Source: Sulfitobacter sp. DSM 110093 (GTDB lineage Bacteria > Pseudomonadota > Alphaproteobacteria > Rhodobacterales > Rhodobacteraceae). Taken from it: 64,000 nucleotides of DNA. This document shows positions 43,922 to 53,103 of the stretch, piece after piece (the first letter of the stretch is position 1; each line of letters opens with the position of its first letter). The stretch spans positions 1,671,001 to 1,735,000 of the forward strand of contig NZ_CP085167.1 of NCBI RefSeq assembly GCF_022788715.1. Direction: 5' to 3'. Made by a program: the position numbers and the translations under genes. The notes beneath the pieces were generated by a model. It saw only the letters and a program-made list of their open reading frames with translations, had not been told where the DNA came from and did no database searches.

Positions 43922-45418
43922 GTGGGACAAATTCTAACAACAGGCGCGGTACTGCCGCTGGTGGTGCTGATCGCAGCGCTAGCCTTGGGTGGCTATTTCC
44001 TTGCCCGCAGGCGCGCATTGGCATCGGGCAAAGGTGACAGCCGCAATCTGCATTCGCTGCCCAGCTACTACGGTTACAACGCGCTGATGGGCGTGGCCGT
44101 GCCTGCGCTTTTGGTTCTGGGCATATGGCTGCTGGTGCAGCCGATGCTGGTGCAGTCTTCGGTGGTCGACATGATCCCCGCCAGCGTGGTGCCAGAAGGG
44201 TCTTCTGTTAACCTGATCATGAGCGATGTGCGCCGTCTGGCCGATGGGCTGGATGCGGCGGTTTCTACCGGGGTGATCAGCGCGGATGACGCTACGGACC
44301 TATCCGCTGCGGACGACCTACGCGCTTGGCTGGCTGAACGCGGCGTCGCCCTCGGCGCAGACGTGAGCGCCGAAGTGCTTGAGGCCGCACAGGCTTACCG
44401 TGAGATGACAGCGACGGGCAATTTCTGGCGCAATATCCTTGTGGCGCTGATCGCGCTGGTTGCGCTTGTGTTGGTGCTTCGCGAAACCAACAAAGACTTC
44501 CGCGCCCGCAACCGGGTCGAAGGCGGCATCAAGGCACTGCTGATCCTCGCCGCGTCGCTGGCGATCCTCACCACCGTGGGCATCGTGCTGTCGATGCTGT
44601 TCGAAACGATCAACTTCTTTAATCTGCACCCATGGACCGACTTCTTCTTCGGCTCCTCTTGGGCGCCGAACTTTCGCGGTGACAGTGACCTGTCGATCCT
44701 GCCGCTGCTTTGGGGGACGCTCTATATCTCTTTCATCGCGCTGCTGGTGGCTGTGCCCATCGGGCTTTTCGCGGCGATCTACCTGAGTGAATATGCTGGC
44801 CCCAAAGTGCGCGCCACGGCCAAGCCGCTGCTGGAGATCCTCGCGGGTATCCCCACCATCGTTTACGGTCTCTTCGCGCTGCTGACGGTTGGGCCGTTCC
44901 TTGTGCAGGTCTTTGGCCGGGGGGATGCGGGGCTGCTGGGCGTTGACTGGATGTCTGGCGCGACCTCGGTCCTGACCGCTGGTTTGGTCATGGGCATCAT
45001 GTTGATCCCCTTTGTTTCGTCCCTGTCGGACGACATCATCAACGCGGTGCCCCAGTCGCTGCGCGACGGCTCCTTTGGCTTGGGCGCCACGCAGTCCGAG
45101 ACGATCCGTCAGGTCGTGATCCCCGCCGCTTTGCCGGGCATCGTCGGGGCCGTTTTGCTGGCCGCCAGCCGCGCCATCGGTGAGACGATGATCGTCGTGC
45201 TGGGGGCAGGGGCGATCGCCCGCATCTCGGGCAATCCGCTGGAGGCCATGACCACCATCACCACCCGCATCGTCAGCCAACTCACCGGAGACAGTGATTT
45301 CGCCAGCCCCGAGACGCTGGTGGCCTTCGCCTTGGGCCTGACCCTCTTCGTCCTGACCTTGGGCCTTAACGTGCTGGCCCTCTACATTGTGCGCAAATAC
45401 CGGGAGCAGTACGAATGA
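43922..45418 (+). CDS. pstC: Phosphate ABC transporter permease PstC
   Basis: This 498-residue protein has two N-terminal helices and a periplasmic region absent from E. coli PstC, then the permease core with AIYLSEYAGPKVRATAKPLLE, AGIPTIVYGLFALLTVGP and AASRAIGETMIVVLGAGA. The long N terminus is usual in alphaproteobacterial PstC. The start is GTG at 43922; an ATG three bases earlier is out of frame. It overlaps pstA by ATGA. Confidence 0.93.
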   Translation: MGQILTTGAVLPLVVLIAALALGGYFLARRRALASGKGDSRNLHSLPSYYGYNALMGVAVPALLVLGIWLLVQPMLVQSSVVDMIPASVVPEGSSVNLIMSDVRRLADGLDAAVSTGVISADDATDLSAADDLRAWLAERGVALGADVSAEVLEAAQAYREMTATGNFWRNILVALIALVALVLVLRETNKDFRARNRVEGGIKALLILAASLAILTTVGIVLSMLFETINFFNLHPWTDFFFGSSWAPNFRGDSDLSILPLLWGTLYISFIALLVAVPIGLFAAIYLSEYAGPKVRATAKPLLEILAGIPTIVYGLFALLTVGPFLVQVFGRGDAGLLGVDWMSGATSVLTAGLVMGIMLIPFVSSLSDDIINAVPQSLRDGSFGLGATQSETIRQVVIPAALPGIVGAVLLAASRAIGETMIVVLGAGAIARISGNPLEAMTTITTRIVSQLTGDSDFASPETLVAFALGLTLFVLTLGLNVLALYIVRKYREQYE

Positions 45419-46770
45419 GCGATATCCCCAACCCCGCAGCCCCCTTTGCAGACCCGCGCGGCGCGTCCTTGCTGGTGCAAGACGGGCATACCAAACGCCG
45501 CAACGCAGCCGAGGGCCGTTTCAAGCTCTATGGTATCATCGCCATCACCATCGGCTTGCTGATGTTGCTGACGCTGCTCTTTACCATTATCTCGCGCGGC
45601 ACAGGCGCGTTCCAGCAAACATATGTGACGCTCTCGGTGCCACTTCTTGAGGACAAGCTCGACAAGAACGGGAACCGTGATCTGGACGACATCAAGAAGG
45701 TCTCGACCTTTGGCTATTCGCCCCTTTTGAAAGCAGCCTTTGAAAACAAAGTCGAAGCGGCAGGGATCGAGACCGAGCTAAAGTCTAAAGACATGGCCGG
45801 CCTCCTGTCAAAAGACGCCGCCGCACAGCTTCGCGATCATGTTCTGGCGAACCCTGAACTGATCGGAGGCGATGCTGAGTTTGAGTTTTTGACCAACAGC
45901 CGCGTCGATGGCTACCTCAAAGGCCGCGTCACCCGTGAAAGCATAGCGAATGACAAGAACATCAACGCAGAACAGCTTGATCTTGTGGATGTTTTGGTAG
46001 CTGACGGCAGCCTTAAAAAACGCTTTAACCTCGACTTCATCACCGGGGCCGACGCTTCTGACGCGCGGCCAGAAGCGGCGGGCATGGGCGTGGCGATGAT
46101 CGGTTCCTTCGCAATGATGCTGGTGGTGCTTGTGCTGGCGCTGCCCATCGGTGTCGCTGCCTCTATCTACCTCGAAGAATTTGCCCCCAAGAACTGGATC
46201 ACCGACATCATTGAGGTGAACATCAGCAACCTCGCGGCGGTGCCGTCGATCGTCTTTGGTATCCTCGGCCTTGCGGTCTTTATCAACTATATGCACCTGC
46301 CGAACTCCGCCCCCTTGGTCGGTGGTCTGGTGCTGACGCTGATGACGCTCCCGACGATCATCATCTCGACCCGCGCCTCGCTGAAATCGGTGCCGCCTTC
46401 GATCCGGGATGCAGCACTTGGGGTAGGGGCCTCGAAGATGCAATCGGTCTTCCACCATGTGCTGCCCCTCGCCGCGCCCGGCATTCTGACTGGCACCATC
46501 ATCGGTCTGGCCCAAGCGCTTGGCGAAACCGCGCCTTTGCTGCTGATTGGCATGGTTGGCTTCATCGCCTCCAATCCACCGGAAAGCATCGCCGAAGGAC
46601 TGATGTCGCCGAACTCAGCCATGCCGGCCCAAATTTACGAATGGGCCAAACGCGCCGACCCAGCCTTCTATGAACGTGCCTGGGGCGGTATCATCATCTT
46701 GCTGGTGTTCCTGATCTCAATGAACGCCATCGCCGTACTGCTCCGCCGCCGCTTTGAGCGACGCTGGTAA
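45415..46770 (+). CDS. pstA: Phosphate ABC transporter permease PstA
   Basis: This 451-residue protein has an N-terminal DUF3333-type region (a hydrophobic helix at about 43-63, then a charged periplasmic domain) and the PstA permease core EEFAPKNWITDIIEVNISNLAAVP, VPPSIRDAALGVGASKMQ, LAQALGETAPLLLIG. With PstC it forms the inner-membrane phosphate channel. It overlaps pstC by four bases and ends 15 bp before pstB. Confidence 0.93.
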   Translation: MSDIPNPAAPFADPRGASLLVQDGHTKRRNAAEGRFKLYGIIAITIGLLMLLTLLFTIISRGTGAFQQTYVTLSVPLLEDKLDKNGNRDLDDIKKVSTFGYSPLLKAAFENKVEAAGIETELKSKDMAGLLSKDAAAQLRDHVLANPELIGGDAEFEFLTNSRVDGYLKGRVTRESIANDKNINAEQLDLVDVLVADGSLKKRFNLDFITGADASDARPEAAGMGVAMIGSFAMMLVVLVLALPIGVAASIYLEEFAPKNWITDIIEVNISNLAAVPSIVFGILGLAVFINYMHLPNSAPLVGGLVLTLMTLPTIIISTRASLKSVPPSIRDAALGVGASKMQSVFHHVLPLAAPGILTGTIIGLAQALGETAPLLLIGMVGFIASNPPESIAEGLMSPNSAMPAQIYEWAKRADPAFYERAWGGIIILLVFLISMNAIAVLLRRRFERRW

Positions 46771-46785
46771 ACAAGGGACGGGACC

Positions 46786-47583
46786 ATGAAAGACAACAGA
46801 TATTCGGAGAGTGACGTGACAATCCAACCCGTCAAGATCGCGGCCCGCAACGTGCAGGTCTACTACGGTGACAGCCACGCCATTCGTGACGTGGACATCG
46901 ATATCGCCGACAAAACCGTGACGGCCTTTATCGGCCCATCAGGCTGCGGCAAGTCGACTTTTCTTCGCTGTATCAATAGAATGAACGACACTATTGATGC
47001 GGCCCGTGTGACCGGAGATATCCGTATCGACGGCGAAGACATCTATGACAAACGTGTCGATCCGGTGCAGCTCCGCGCCAAGGTCGGCATGGTGTTTCAA
47101 AAGCCAAACCCATTCCCCAAGTCGATCTATGACAACGTGGCTTACGGCCCGCGCATTCACGGGCTGGCCCGCAACAAGGCCGATCTTGACGACATCGTTG
47201 AACAGGCGCTGCGCCGTGGGGCGATCTGGAACGAGGTGAAGGACCGTCTGCACGCGCCGGGCACTGGCCTGTCAGGTGGACAACAGCAGCGTCTGTGCAT
47301 TGCCCGCGCCGTGGCGACGGAGCCGGAAGTGCTGTTGATGGACGAACCTTGTTCAGCCCTTGATCCGATCGCCACCGCACAAGTCGAGGAATTGATTGAC
47401 GAATTGCGCCAAAACTACTCCGTCGTGATCGTCACACACTCCATGCAACAAGCCGCACGGGTGAGCCAGAAGACTGCCTTCTTCCACCTCGGCAACCTTG
47501 TGGAATTTGGCGACACCGACGACATCTTCACGCGCCCCCAAGACCCGCGCACCGAAAGCTACATCACCGGCCGTATTGGATAA
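46786..47583 (+). CDS. pstB: Phosphate ABC transporter ATP-binding protein
   Basis: This 265-residue protein has Walker [10 protein letters not shown] (50-58), signature [14 protein letters not shown] and Walker [13 protein letters not shown], with [20 protein letters not shown] diagnostic of PstB. It powers PstCA and participates in phosphate signalling through PhoU and PhoR. An alternative start is GTG-encoded VTIQPVK near residue 11. It ends four bases before phoU. Confidence 0.95.
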   Translation: MKDNRYSESDVTIQPVKIAARNVQVYYGDSHAIRDVDIDIADKTVTAFIGPSGCGKSTFLRCINRMNDTIDAARVTGDIRIDGEDIYDKRVDPVQLRAKVGMVFQKPNPFPKSIYDNVAYGPRIHGLARNKADLDDIVEQALRRGAIWNEVKDRLHAPGTGLSGGQQQRLCIARAVATEPEVLLMDEPCSALDPIATAQVEELIDELRQNYSVVIVTHSMQQAARVSQKTAFFHLGNLVEFGDTDDIFTRPQDPRTESYITGRIG

Positions 47584-47587
47584 TATC

Positions 47588-48295
47588 ATGTCAGATCAAC
47601 ACATTGCATCAGCATTCGACCGCGATCTGGAAGCCGTTCAGGCACAGATCCTCAAAATGGGCGGCTTGGTCGAAGACGCCATCCGCCGCGGCGCACAATC
47701 GCTTGAAACCCGTGACGAAGAGCTCGCTAATGAGGTGCGGGCAGGGGACAAGGCCATCGACGGTCTGGAGGAACAGATCAACGAAAGCGCCGCCCGCGTC
47801 ATCGCTTTGCGTGCGCCCACGGCGATTGACCTGCGTCTGACGCTAAGCGTCATCAAGATTAGCGCCAACCTCGAACGTATTGGCGACTATGCGAAAAACA
47901 TGGCCAAGCGCACAAGCGTTCTGAATCAAATGGAGCCCGTGAGCGACAGCACCGGCGCAATCCGCCGCATGGCCGGCGCAGTTGAGGCGATGCTGAAAGA
48001 CGCGCTTGATGCCTATATCCAGCGCGACGCTGAACTCGCACGCGATGTGATCACCCGCGACGAAGATGTCGACCAGATGTATAACGCGCTGTTTCGCGAA
48101 TTCCTGACCTTCATGATGGAAGACCCACGCAGCATCACGGCCTGTATGCACCTGCATTTCATCGCCAAGAACGTCGAGCGTATGGGCGATCATGTGACTG
48201 CCATCGCCGAACAAGTCGTCTATCTGGTGACCGGTGAAACGCCCGAGGAAGATCGCCCCAAAGCCGACCGCACCTCGATCACCACGAAGGACTGA
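47588..48295 (+). CDS. phoU: Phosphate signalling protein PhoU
   Basis: This 235-residue all-helical protein has two PhoU three-helix repeats, with KISANLERIGDYAKNMAKR and IAKNVERMGDHVTAIAEQV marking the metal-binding motifs. It links the Pst transporter to PhoR and represses the regulon when phosphate is plentiful. The open frame begins earlier, but MSDQHIASAFDRDL at 47588 follows pstB directly and gives the normal length. Confidence 0.94.
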   Translation: MSDQHIASAFDRDLEAVQAQILKMGGLVEDAIRRGAQSLETRDEELANEVRAGDKAIDGLEEQINESAARVIALRAPTAIDLRLTLSVIKISANLERIGDYAKNMAKRTSVLNQMEPVSDSTGAIRRMAGAVEAMLKDALDAYIQRDAELARDVITRDEDVDQMYNALFREFLTFMMEDPRSITACMHLHFIAKNVERMGDHVTAIAEQVVYLVTGETPEEDRPKADRTSITTKD

Positions 48296-48299
48296 GAAG

Positions 48300-48989
48300 A
48301 TGGACGTAACACGGCCACAGGTTTTGCTGGTAGAAGACGAACCAGCGCAACGGGAGGTGCTGGCCTATAACCTCGAAGCCGAAGGCTTTGAGGTGCGCCG
48401 AGCCGAAGATGGCGAAGAAGCGATGCTGCTGGTGTCAGAGGCCGCACCTGATCTGGTGATCCTTGATTGGATGATGCCCTTGATGAGCGGCATCGAGGTG
48501 TGTCGTCAGCTTAAATCACGTGAGAGCACGCGGCATATCCCGGTCATCATGCTCTCGGCGCGATCCGAAGAAGTGGACACCGTTCGAGGTCTTGAAACCG
48601 GTGCGGACGACTATGTGATCAAGCCATACAATCTGCGTGAACTCATGGCGCGTGTACGGACCCAACTGCGCCGAACCCGTCCGGCGGCTGCAGGCGCACT
48701 TCTCAGCTTTGATGACATACAGCTCGATCCAGAGCGTCACCGCGTGAGCCGTGCAGGCAGCGAGTTAAAGTTGGGACCGACTGAGTACCGATTGCTGACA
48801 ACGTTGCTGGAAAAACCCGGTCGTGTGTTCAGCCGTGATCAGTTGCTCGATCATGTTTGGGGCCGTGATATCTATGTTGATACACGCACGGTCGATGTTC
48901 ATATCGCACGCCTGCGCAAGGCGTTAACCCGCGAAGGCGGTGGCGATCCGATCAGAACCGTACGTGGCGCGGGTTACGCCTTAGGTTAA
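48300..48989 (+). CDS. phoB: Phosphate regulon response regulator PhoB
   Basis: This 229-residue protein has a receiver domain with the acidic pocket VEDE, phospho-acceptor Asp56 in VILDWMMP and the Lys of DYVIKPYN, then an OmpR-type winged helix (LKLGPTEYRLLTTLLEKPGRVFS, DTRTVDVHIARLRKAL). It binds Pho boxes such as that at 42702. It starts four bases after phoU and is the last pho gene; an IS30-family element begins about 70 bp downstream. Confidence 0.95.
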   Translation: MDVTRPQVLLVEDEPAQREVLAYNLEAEGFEVRRAEDGEEAMLLVSEAAPDLVILDWMMPLMSGIEVCRQLKSRESTRHIPVIMLSARSEEVDTVRGLETGADDYVIKPYNLRELMARVRTQLRRTRPAAAGALLSFDDIQLDPERHRVSRAGSELKLGPTEYRLLTTLLEKPGRVFSRDQLLDHVWGRDIYVDTRTVDVHIARLRKALTREGGGDPIRTVRGAGYALG

Positions 48990-49121
48990 GCGAATTCGCG
49001 TACTTACAGATACTATTTATTTACATAATACTGATTATAAGTATCAGTCTGCATTTTGGGGTGGATTCACAAATGAAGTGCGAATTCTGTATCAATACAG
49101 GACCTTGCATGGAGTTGATCA

Positions 49122-49658
49122 ATGGGACGCTGCTACCCTCACCTAAACCTCGAAGAACGCCGCAAGCTGGCCAAATGGCTTGATGCGAAGATACCAATCA
49201 AAGAGATCGCCGACAATCTGCGTCGCGCGCCCTCAACAATCTACCGCGAGATCAGGCGGAACTTCTATCATGACGAAGAACTGCCACAGCTGAACGGCTA
49301 CCACGCTGTGAACGCGCAGGACAGATACGAACAACGCCGCGCGGTGCATCGTAAGTTGATCCGATATCCTGACATCATGGCGGCAGTCCGCGACGGACTT
49401 GATGCGGGTTGGTCGCCTGAACAGATCGCGGGACGCATGCGGCAAGAGTGCCATCCCATGCGCGTCAGCCATGAGACGATCTATCGTTATGCTTACTCCA
49501 AAGACGGCCGTGCTGAGAAGTTCTATCGCCATTTACCAGAGCATCGCCGACGCCGCAGGCCACGCGGAACCCGCAGGCATCATGGGCGCAGATTTCTTGA
49601 TGAAATTGCCATAGCCCATCGCCCCGAAGCGATAGCCGAACGTAGCCAATTCGGGCAT
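49122..49658 (+). pseudogene. IS30 transposase, N-terminal half (interrupted)
   Basis: These 179 codons start MGRCYPHLNLEERRKLAKWL and include the HTH-like IPIKEIADNLRRAPSTIYREI and WSPEQIAGRMR, typical of IS30 transposases. The reading frame stops two bases into the inserted IS, right after ERSQFGH. The missing catalytic part resumes at 51025 with WECDL. This half could still be made as a DNA-binding fragment that might compete with intact IS30 enzymes. Confidence 0.9.
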
Positions 49659-49744
49659 TGATGGTGTGGATGCCCCACCCCTGAAGCGGCATCAAAGTGT
49701 GCCATAATGGTGATGTTGAAAGCACCAAATTGGAGGAAGCATCC

Positions 49745-50770
49745 ATGAATGAAGTTACAATGATCGGCGTCGACTTGGCAAAGTCCGTTTTCCAGGCACA
49801 CGGCGCGACGGCTACTGGTGAGCCAATGTTCCGCAAGAAACTAACTCGGGGTCAGTTCCTGAAGTTCTTGGGCGAACAGCCCTCTTGCGTGGTCGCAATG
49901 GAGGCATGTGCGTCATCGCACTACTGGGGTCGCGAGATCATGAAGTTGGGCCATGACGTCCGCTTGATCCCACCTATCTATGTGAAGCCATTCGTTAAGC
50001 GCCAGAAGAATGACGCAAACGACGCCGAGGCCATTGCGGAAGCGGCAGTCAGGCCCACAATGCGATTTGTTCCTGTCAAATCGGCTGAACAACAATCCCG
50101 TTCGATGGTCTTCAAGACACGGGATTTGTTTGTTCGGCAACGTAACTCCATCATCAATGCGCTGCGTGGTCATTTGATGGAATACGGGATCATCGCCCCT
50201 CCCGGTCGGAACTTTGTAAAGAAGTTAGCTGAACAGATTGATAGCCCGGATTGTGACCTGCCTTCAATTGTTATTGAACTCAGCCATATACACTTGGATC
50301 AGCTAAGTATCATTACTGACAAAATAGTTGCGATAGAGCGGCGCCTGAAAGAAGAATCGAAATCCGACCCAGAAACGATCCGATTGCAAACTGCGCCGGG
50401 GGTCGGACCTGTGAGTGCAATGGCGATCAAGGCATTCTCCCCGCCGCTAGAAGGCTTCAAACGCGGTCGGGATTTTGCGGCATGGCTGGGTCTGGTCCCG
50501 GTTCAGAAATCAACAGGTGGGCGGCAAGTGTTGGGGCGAACATCAAAGATGGGGCAACGCGACATCCGACGACTGCTGATCATCGGCGCCATGACCCGGA
50601 TCAGATGGGCGATCAAAAATGGACCACCTAAAGGGTCGTGGCTTGAGCAAATGTTAGAACGCAAACCACGTATGTTGGTCGCAATCGCGTTGGCTAACAA
50701 AACAGCCCGAACCATTTGGGCAATGATGACGAAGCATGAAGATTATCGAGATCCGATCGCGACGGCGTAA
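49745..50770 (+). CDS. IS110-family (IS1111-type) transposase
   Basis: This 341-residue protein has the RuvC-like DEDD domain (IGVDLAKSVFQAHG, VAMEACASSHYWGREI, KNDANDAEAIAEAA) and a C-terminal transposase_20 domain with TAPGVGPVSAMAI, FAAWLGLVPVQKSTGG and the serine-containing KMGQRDIRRLLIIGAM. IS110-family enzymes excise and insert through a circular form and are guided by an RNA made from the non-coding end of the element. The gene appears intact. The start at 49745 (MNEVTMIGVDLAK) follows GGAGG. Confidence 0.93.
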   Translation: MNEVTMIGVDLAKSVFQAHGATATGEPMFRKKLTRGQFLKFLGEQPSCVVAMEACASSHYWGREIMKLGHDVRLIPPIYVKPFVKRQKNDANDAEAIAEAAVRPTMRFVPVKSAEQQSRSMVFKTRDLFVRQRNSIINALRGHLMEYGIIAPPGRNFVKKLAEQIDSPDCDLPSIVIELSHIHLDQLSIITDKIVAIERRLKEESKSDPETIRLQTAPGVGPVSAMAIKAFSPPLEGFKRGRDFAAWLGLVPVQKSTGGRQVLGRTSKMGQRDIRRLLIIGAMTRIRWAIKNGPPKGSWLEQMLERKPRMLVAIALANKTARTIWAMMTKHEDYRDPIATA

Positions 50771-51024
50771 GCCTGCAACGCTCGGTATGATGTGAGAAGG
50801 ACATTGAGACAGTAAGGACAAATGATCGACCAGATCGAGGTTAGGAAAACCAGGCACTCCCAGAGAGCTCCGCGCTCGTGTCATTGATATGGACCCAACC
50901 TTCGCATCGCCATACCGGCCCGCGGCATGTGAAACGTCGCAAATTGAGGCCTGACACATGACCGTACCCGATCACATGTTTAAACCGTCAAATTATCTCT
51001 TGCATCAAAGCGGGCATCCACACA
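50771..51024 (+). ncRNA. Candidate bridge/seekRNA in the IS1111-type right end
   Basis: IS1111-type elements encode their guide RNA downstream of the transposase. Here that 254-bp non-coding end holds GCACTCCCA (50854-50862), the exact reverse complement of TGGGAGTGC (51025-51033), the nine target bases directly abutting the insertion point. This is what a right-target guide should look like. A left-target guide was not recognised with confidence. RNA ends are not defined; the interval is the whole right end. Confidence 0.6.
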
Positions 51025-51495
51025 TGGGAGTGCGATCTGGTGATGTTCCGCAAGGAGTTTGGGAAAGCGAATGTGACTTCGTTGGTCGAACGCGTGAGCC
51101 GGTTCGCTGTCGTTTTAAAGAACCCAGATCGTCAGTCAAAGCCGGTGATGGAAGGCCTGATTGATAGCTTATCTCCCCTGCCCGCTGAAGCCCGTCGCAG
51201 CATCACATTTGATCGCGGCACAGAGTTCACTGCCTGGCGGCATTTGAAAGCTGGGCTTGGTGTCGACGCTTGGTTCTGCGACCCCCAATCGCCTTGGCAG
51301 AAGGGTACGGTCGAAAACACCAACAACCGTCTACGCCGCTACCTTCCGCGAAAGGCTGATCCCACGGTGTTCACAGATCGATATTTAAGGTCGATCTGCG
51401 ACCGTCTCAACAGCACGCCGCGCAAGTGTCTGGGGTATCAAACGCCCGCTGAAGTCTTCCGATTGAACCTGATGGAAAGGGTGACGTCACCCTGA
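51025..51495 (+). pseudogene. IS30 transposase, C-terminal catalytic half (interrupted)
   Basis: From the TGG at 51025 the frame reads WECDLVMFRKEFGKANVTSL and continues through TFDRGTEF and KGTVENTNNRLRRYLPRK to the stop: the D, D and E of the IS30 DDE core. It is 156 residues and lacks its own natural start. Joined to 49122-49658 it would give a 335-residue IS30 transposase with no other lesion visible. Confidence 0.9.
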
Positions 51496-51655
51496 TAAAC
51501 TGATCAAACAGAAATTGCGCTTCAACGTGAGTTCACATTGCCACGGCCCCGTTGTTGCGATCTTCTCGCCACAGTAGCACCTCAATGGCACCTGACGCTG
51601 GACAGCGCCAGTTTCGCTCCGTTAACACTGTCTAGATGGTATTTAGCGAGTGAAT

Positions 51656-52093
51656 ATGGCCTCTGTACTTATTTTGAACGGCCCAAACCTGAACCTTTTA
51701 GGCACAAGGCAGCCTGAGGTGTACGGGAAAACGACATTGGCAGATGTCGAAGCCCTTTGTGCAGCTGAAGCTGCGCGGCTTGGTTTGAAAATGCAATTTG
51801 CGCAATCCAATCATGAAGGTGCGATGATCGATCTGATCCATCAGGCGCGCGGTAAGCATGATGGCATTGTCCTAAACGCTGGCGCGTATACCCATACGTC
51901 AATTGCCCTGATGGACGCCATCGCCTCGGTCGACCTGCCGGTGGTAGAAGTGCATCTAAGCAATATTCACGCTCGAGAAAGCTATCGCCATACGTCTTAC
52001 ATCGCGGCTGTTGCCTTGGGGCAAATCTGCGGTTTTGGCGCGCATGGCTATGTTCTGGCGCTGCAAGCTCTTCAACAACGCGTCGTAAGCTGA
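51656..52093 (+). CDS. aroQ: Type II 3-dehydroquinate dehydratase
   Basis: This 145-residue protein has ILNGPNLNLLGTRQPEVYG with lid arginine Arg18 and catalytic Tyr23, FAQSNHEGAMIDLIHQA, LNAGAYTHTSIALMDA, and VEVHLSNIHARESYRHTS. It dehydrates 3-dehydroquinate in the shikimate pathway as a dodecamer. ATG at 51656 gives the standard MASVLILNG; a GTG two codons earlier is possible. It overlaps the next regulator gene by one base (TGATG), an unusual partner. Confidence 0.93.
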   Translation: MASVLILNGPNLNLLGTRQPEVYGKTTLADVEALCAAEAARLGLKMQFAQSNHEGAMIDLIHQARGKHDGIVLNAGAYTHTSIALMDAIASVDLPVVEVHLSNIHARESYRHTSYIAAVALGQICGFGAHGYVLALQALQQRVVS

Positions 52094-52845
52094 TGAATTT
52101 GCGCGACTATCTTCACCAGGTCGCGCATAGCCCGACAATCGAAGAACTCTGGGATGCCCATACACGACAGATGGCTGACTATGGGTTTGATCGGCTGATC
52201 TACGGCTTTACGCGCTACCGAACCCCGACGTCGCTGGGCGATCCGGCGGATTTCGTGATCCTCAGTAATCAGAGCTCAAAGTATCTTAACGGGTACCTGC
52301 ATAGCGGGCTCTATCTGCATGCGCCAATGGTGCGGTGGGCGCTTAACAACGAAGGTGCCTGTAGCTGGGATTCACTGACAGCTGCAGAGCACGATGGCAG
52401 GACGGACGCGGAAAACCGCGTGATCGAATTTAACCGCAGTATGGATGTAATCGCGGGCTATACGATCAGTTTTCGCTCTATTTCGGCACGTTCTAAGGGG
52501 GCCATTGCCCTCACGGCCAAGAGCGGGATGACCAAACGGGATGTTGACGCGATCTGGACAGAACATGGTGCGGATATTCAGCTGATGAACGAGATCGCGC
52601 ATCTAAAAATCTTGTCCCTGCCCTATAGCAGCCCAAACCGAAGCCTCACACGACGGCAGTTGGAGGTGCTTGAATGGGTTGGCGACGGCAAGACAACGCA
52701 GGACATCGCCCTTCTGATGGGGCTCACCGCAGCCACAGTGGAGAAGCACCTTCGCCTCGCGCGGGAAGCACTTTCGGTGGAAACCACAGCGCAGGCGGTT
52801 TTGAAGGCCGCATTCGCGAACCAGATGTTTGTCATGGACCCGTAA
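52093..52845 (+). CDS. LuxR-family regulator with degenerate autoinducer-type domain
   Basis: This 250-residue protein has an N-terminal autoinducer-binding-like domain (YGFDRLIYGFTRY, GYLHSGLYLHAPMVRWAL) and a C-terminal GerE helix-turn-helix (SLTRRQLEVLEWVGDGKTTQDIALLMGLTAATVEKHLRLA). The conserved Asp-Pro pair of AHL receptors appears as His-Ala-Pro, so AHL binding is doubtful. No luxI-like gene is in the window. Its start overlaps the aroQ stop, so it depends on aroQ expression. It may respond to another ligand or act constitutively. Confidence 0.88.
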   Translation: MNLRDYLHQVAHSPTIEELWDAHTRQMADYGFDRLIYGFTRYRTPTSLGDPADFVILSNQSSKYLNGYLHSGLYLHAPMVRWALNNEGACSWDSLTAAEHDGRTDAENRVIEFNRSMDVIAGYTISFRSISARSKGAIALTAKSGMTKRDVDAIWTEHGADIQLMNEIAHLKILSLPYSSPNRSLTRRQLEVLEWVGDGKTTQDIALLMGLTAATVEKHLRLAREALSVETTAQAVLKAAFANQMFVMDP

Positions 52846-53103
52846 TATATTAGGGTATGGAATACCTTACTGGAACCCAGAGTGGTAGATCGCCATGGTC
52901 CGCCAGTATCGCGGGTGTTCGCACCTGAGGTATGACGGGCCGTTAATCCTTGTAATACCAAGGCTCTTTTCGGGCCGCCGGTCTCAGTCAGGTATATTTC
53001 ACCTGGCTGGCCGGGTTCTTTACCGTTTCCTCGTGAATGCTCCCTGCCCCGCGCCGCGACATCGCGTGCCAGTTCGGCTGGTGGTGTTTCTAGGTCGCAA
53101 AAC
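52846..53103. other. Gene-free stretch between luxR-type gene and tsf terminator
   Basis: This 258-bp region separates the convergent luxR-type and tsf genes. It has short dyads (GGTATGGAATACC near 52854; CAGGT/ACCTG near 52992-53009) but no T-run, coding frame or tRNA that I can support. Confidence 0.45.

Larger units (their letters stand above)
49659..51024 (+). mobile_element. IS110-family element, IS1111-type, nested in IS30
   Basis: This 1366-bp insert lies between the His and Trp codons of the IS30 GHWECD motif. It has subterminal inverted repeats GTGTGGATGCCC (49664-49675) and GGGCATCCACAC (51012-51023), one transposase gene, a short left non-coding end (86 bp) and a long right one (254 bp). 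Subterminal repeats and a long right end point to the IS1111 branch. Removing 49659-51024 restores an intact IS30 reading frame, which fixes the boundaries to within a base or two, with no clear target duplication. Confidence 0.85.
49061..51536 (+). mobile_element. IS30-family insertion sequence, interrupted
   Basis: Imperfect terminal inverted repeats bound the element: GTGGATTCAC...GAAGTGCGAATTCTGT from 49061, and the reverse complement of GTGAACTCAC...GAAGCGCAATTTCTGT ending at 51536. Inside is one transposase gene split exactly by a second IS (49659-51024). Without that insert the element is about 1.1 kb, the usual IS30 size. It sits between phoB and aroQ and does not break either gene. 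Terminal bases and target duplication are not certain. Confidence 0.75.
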
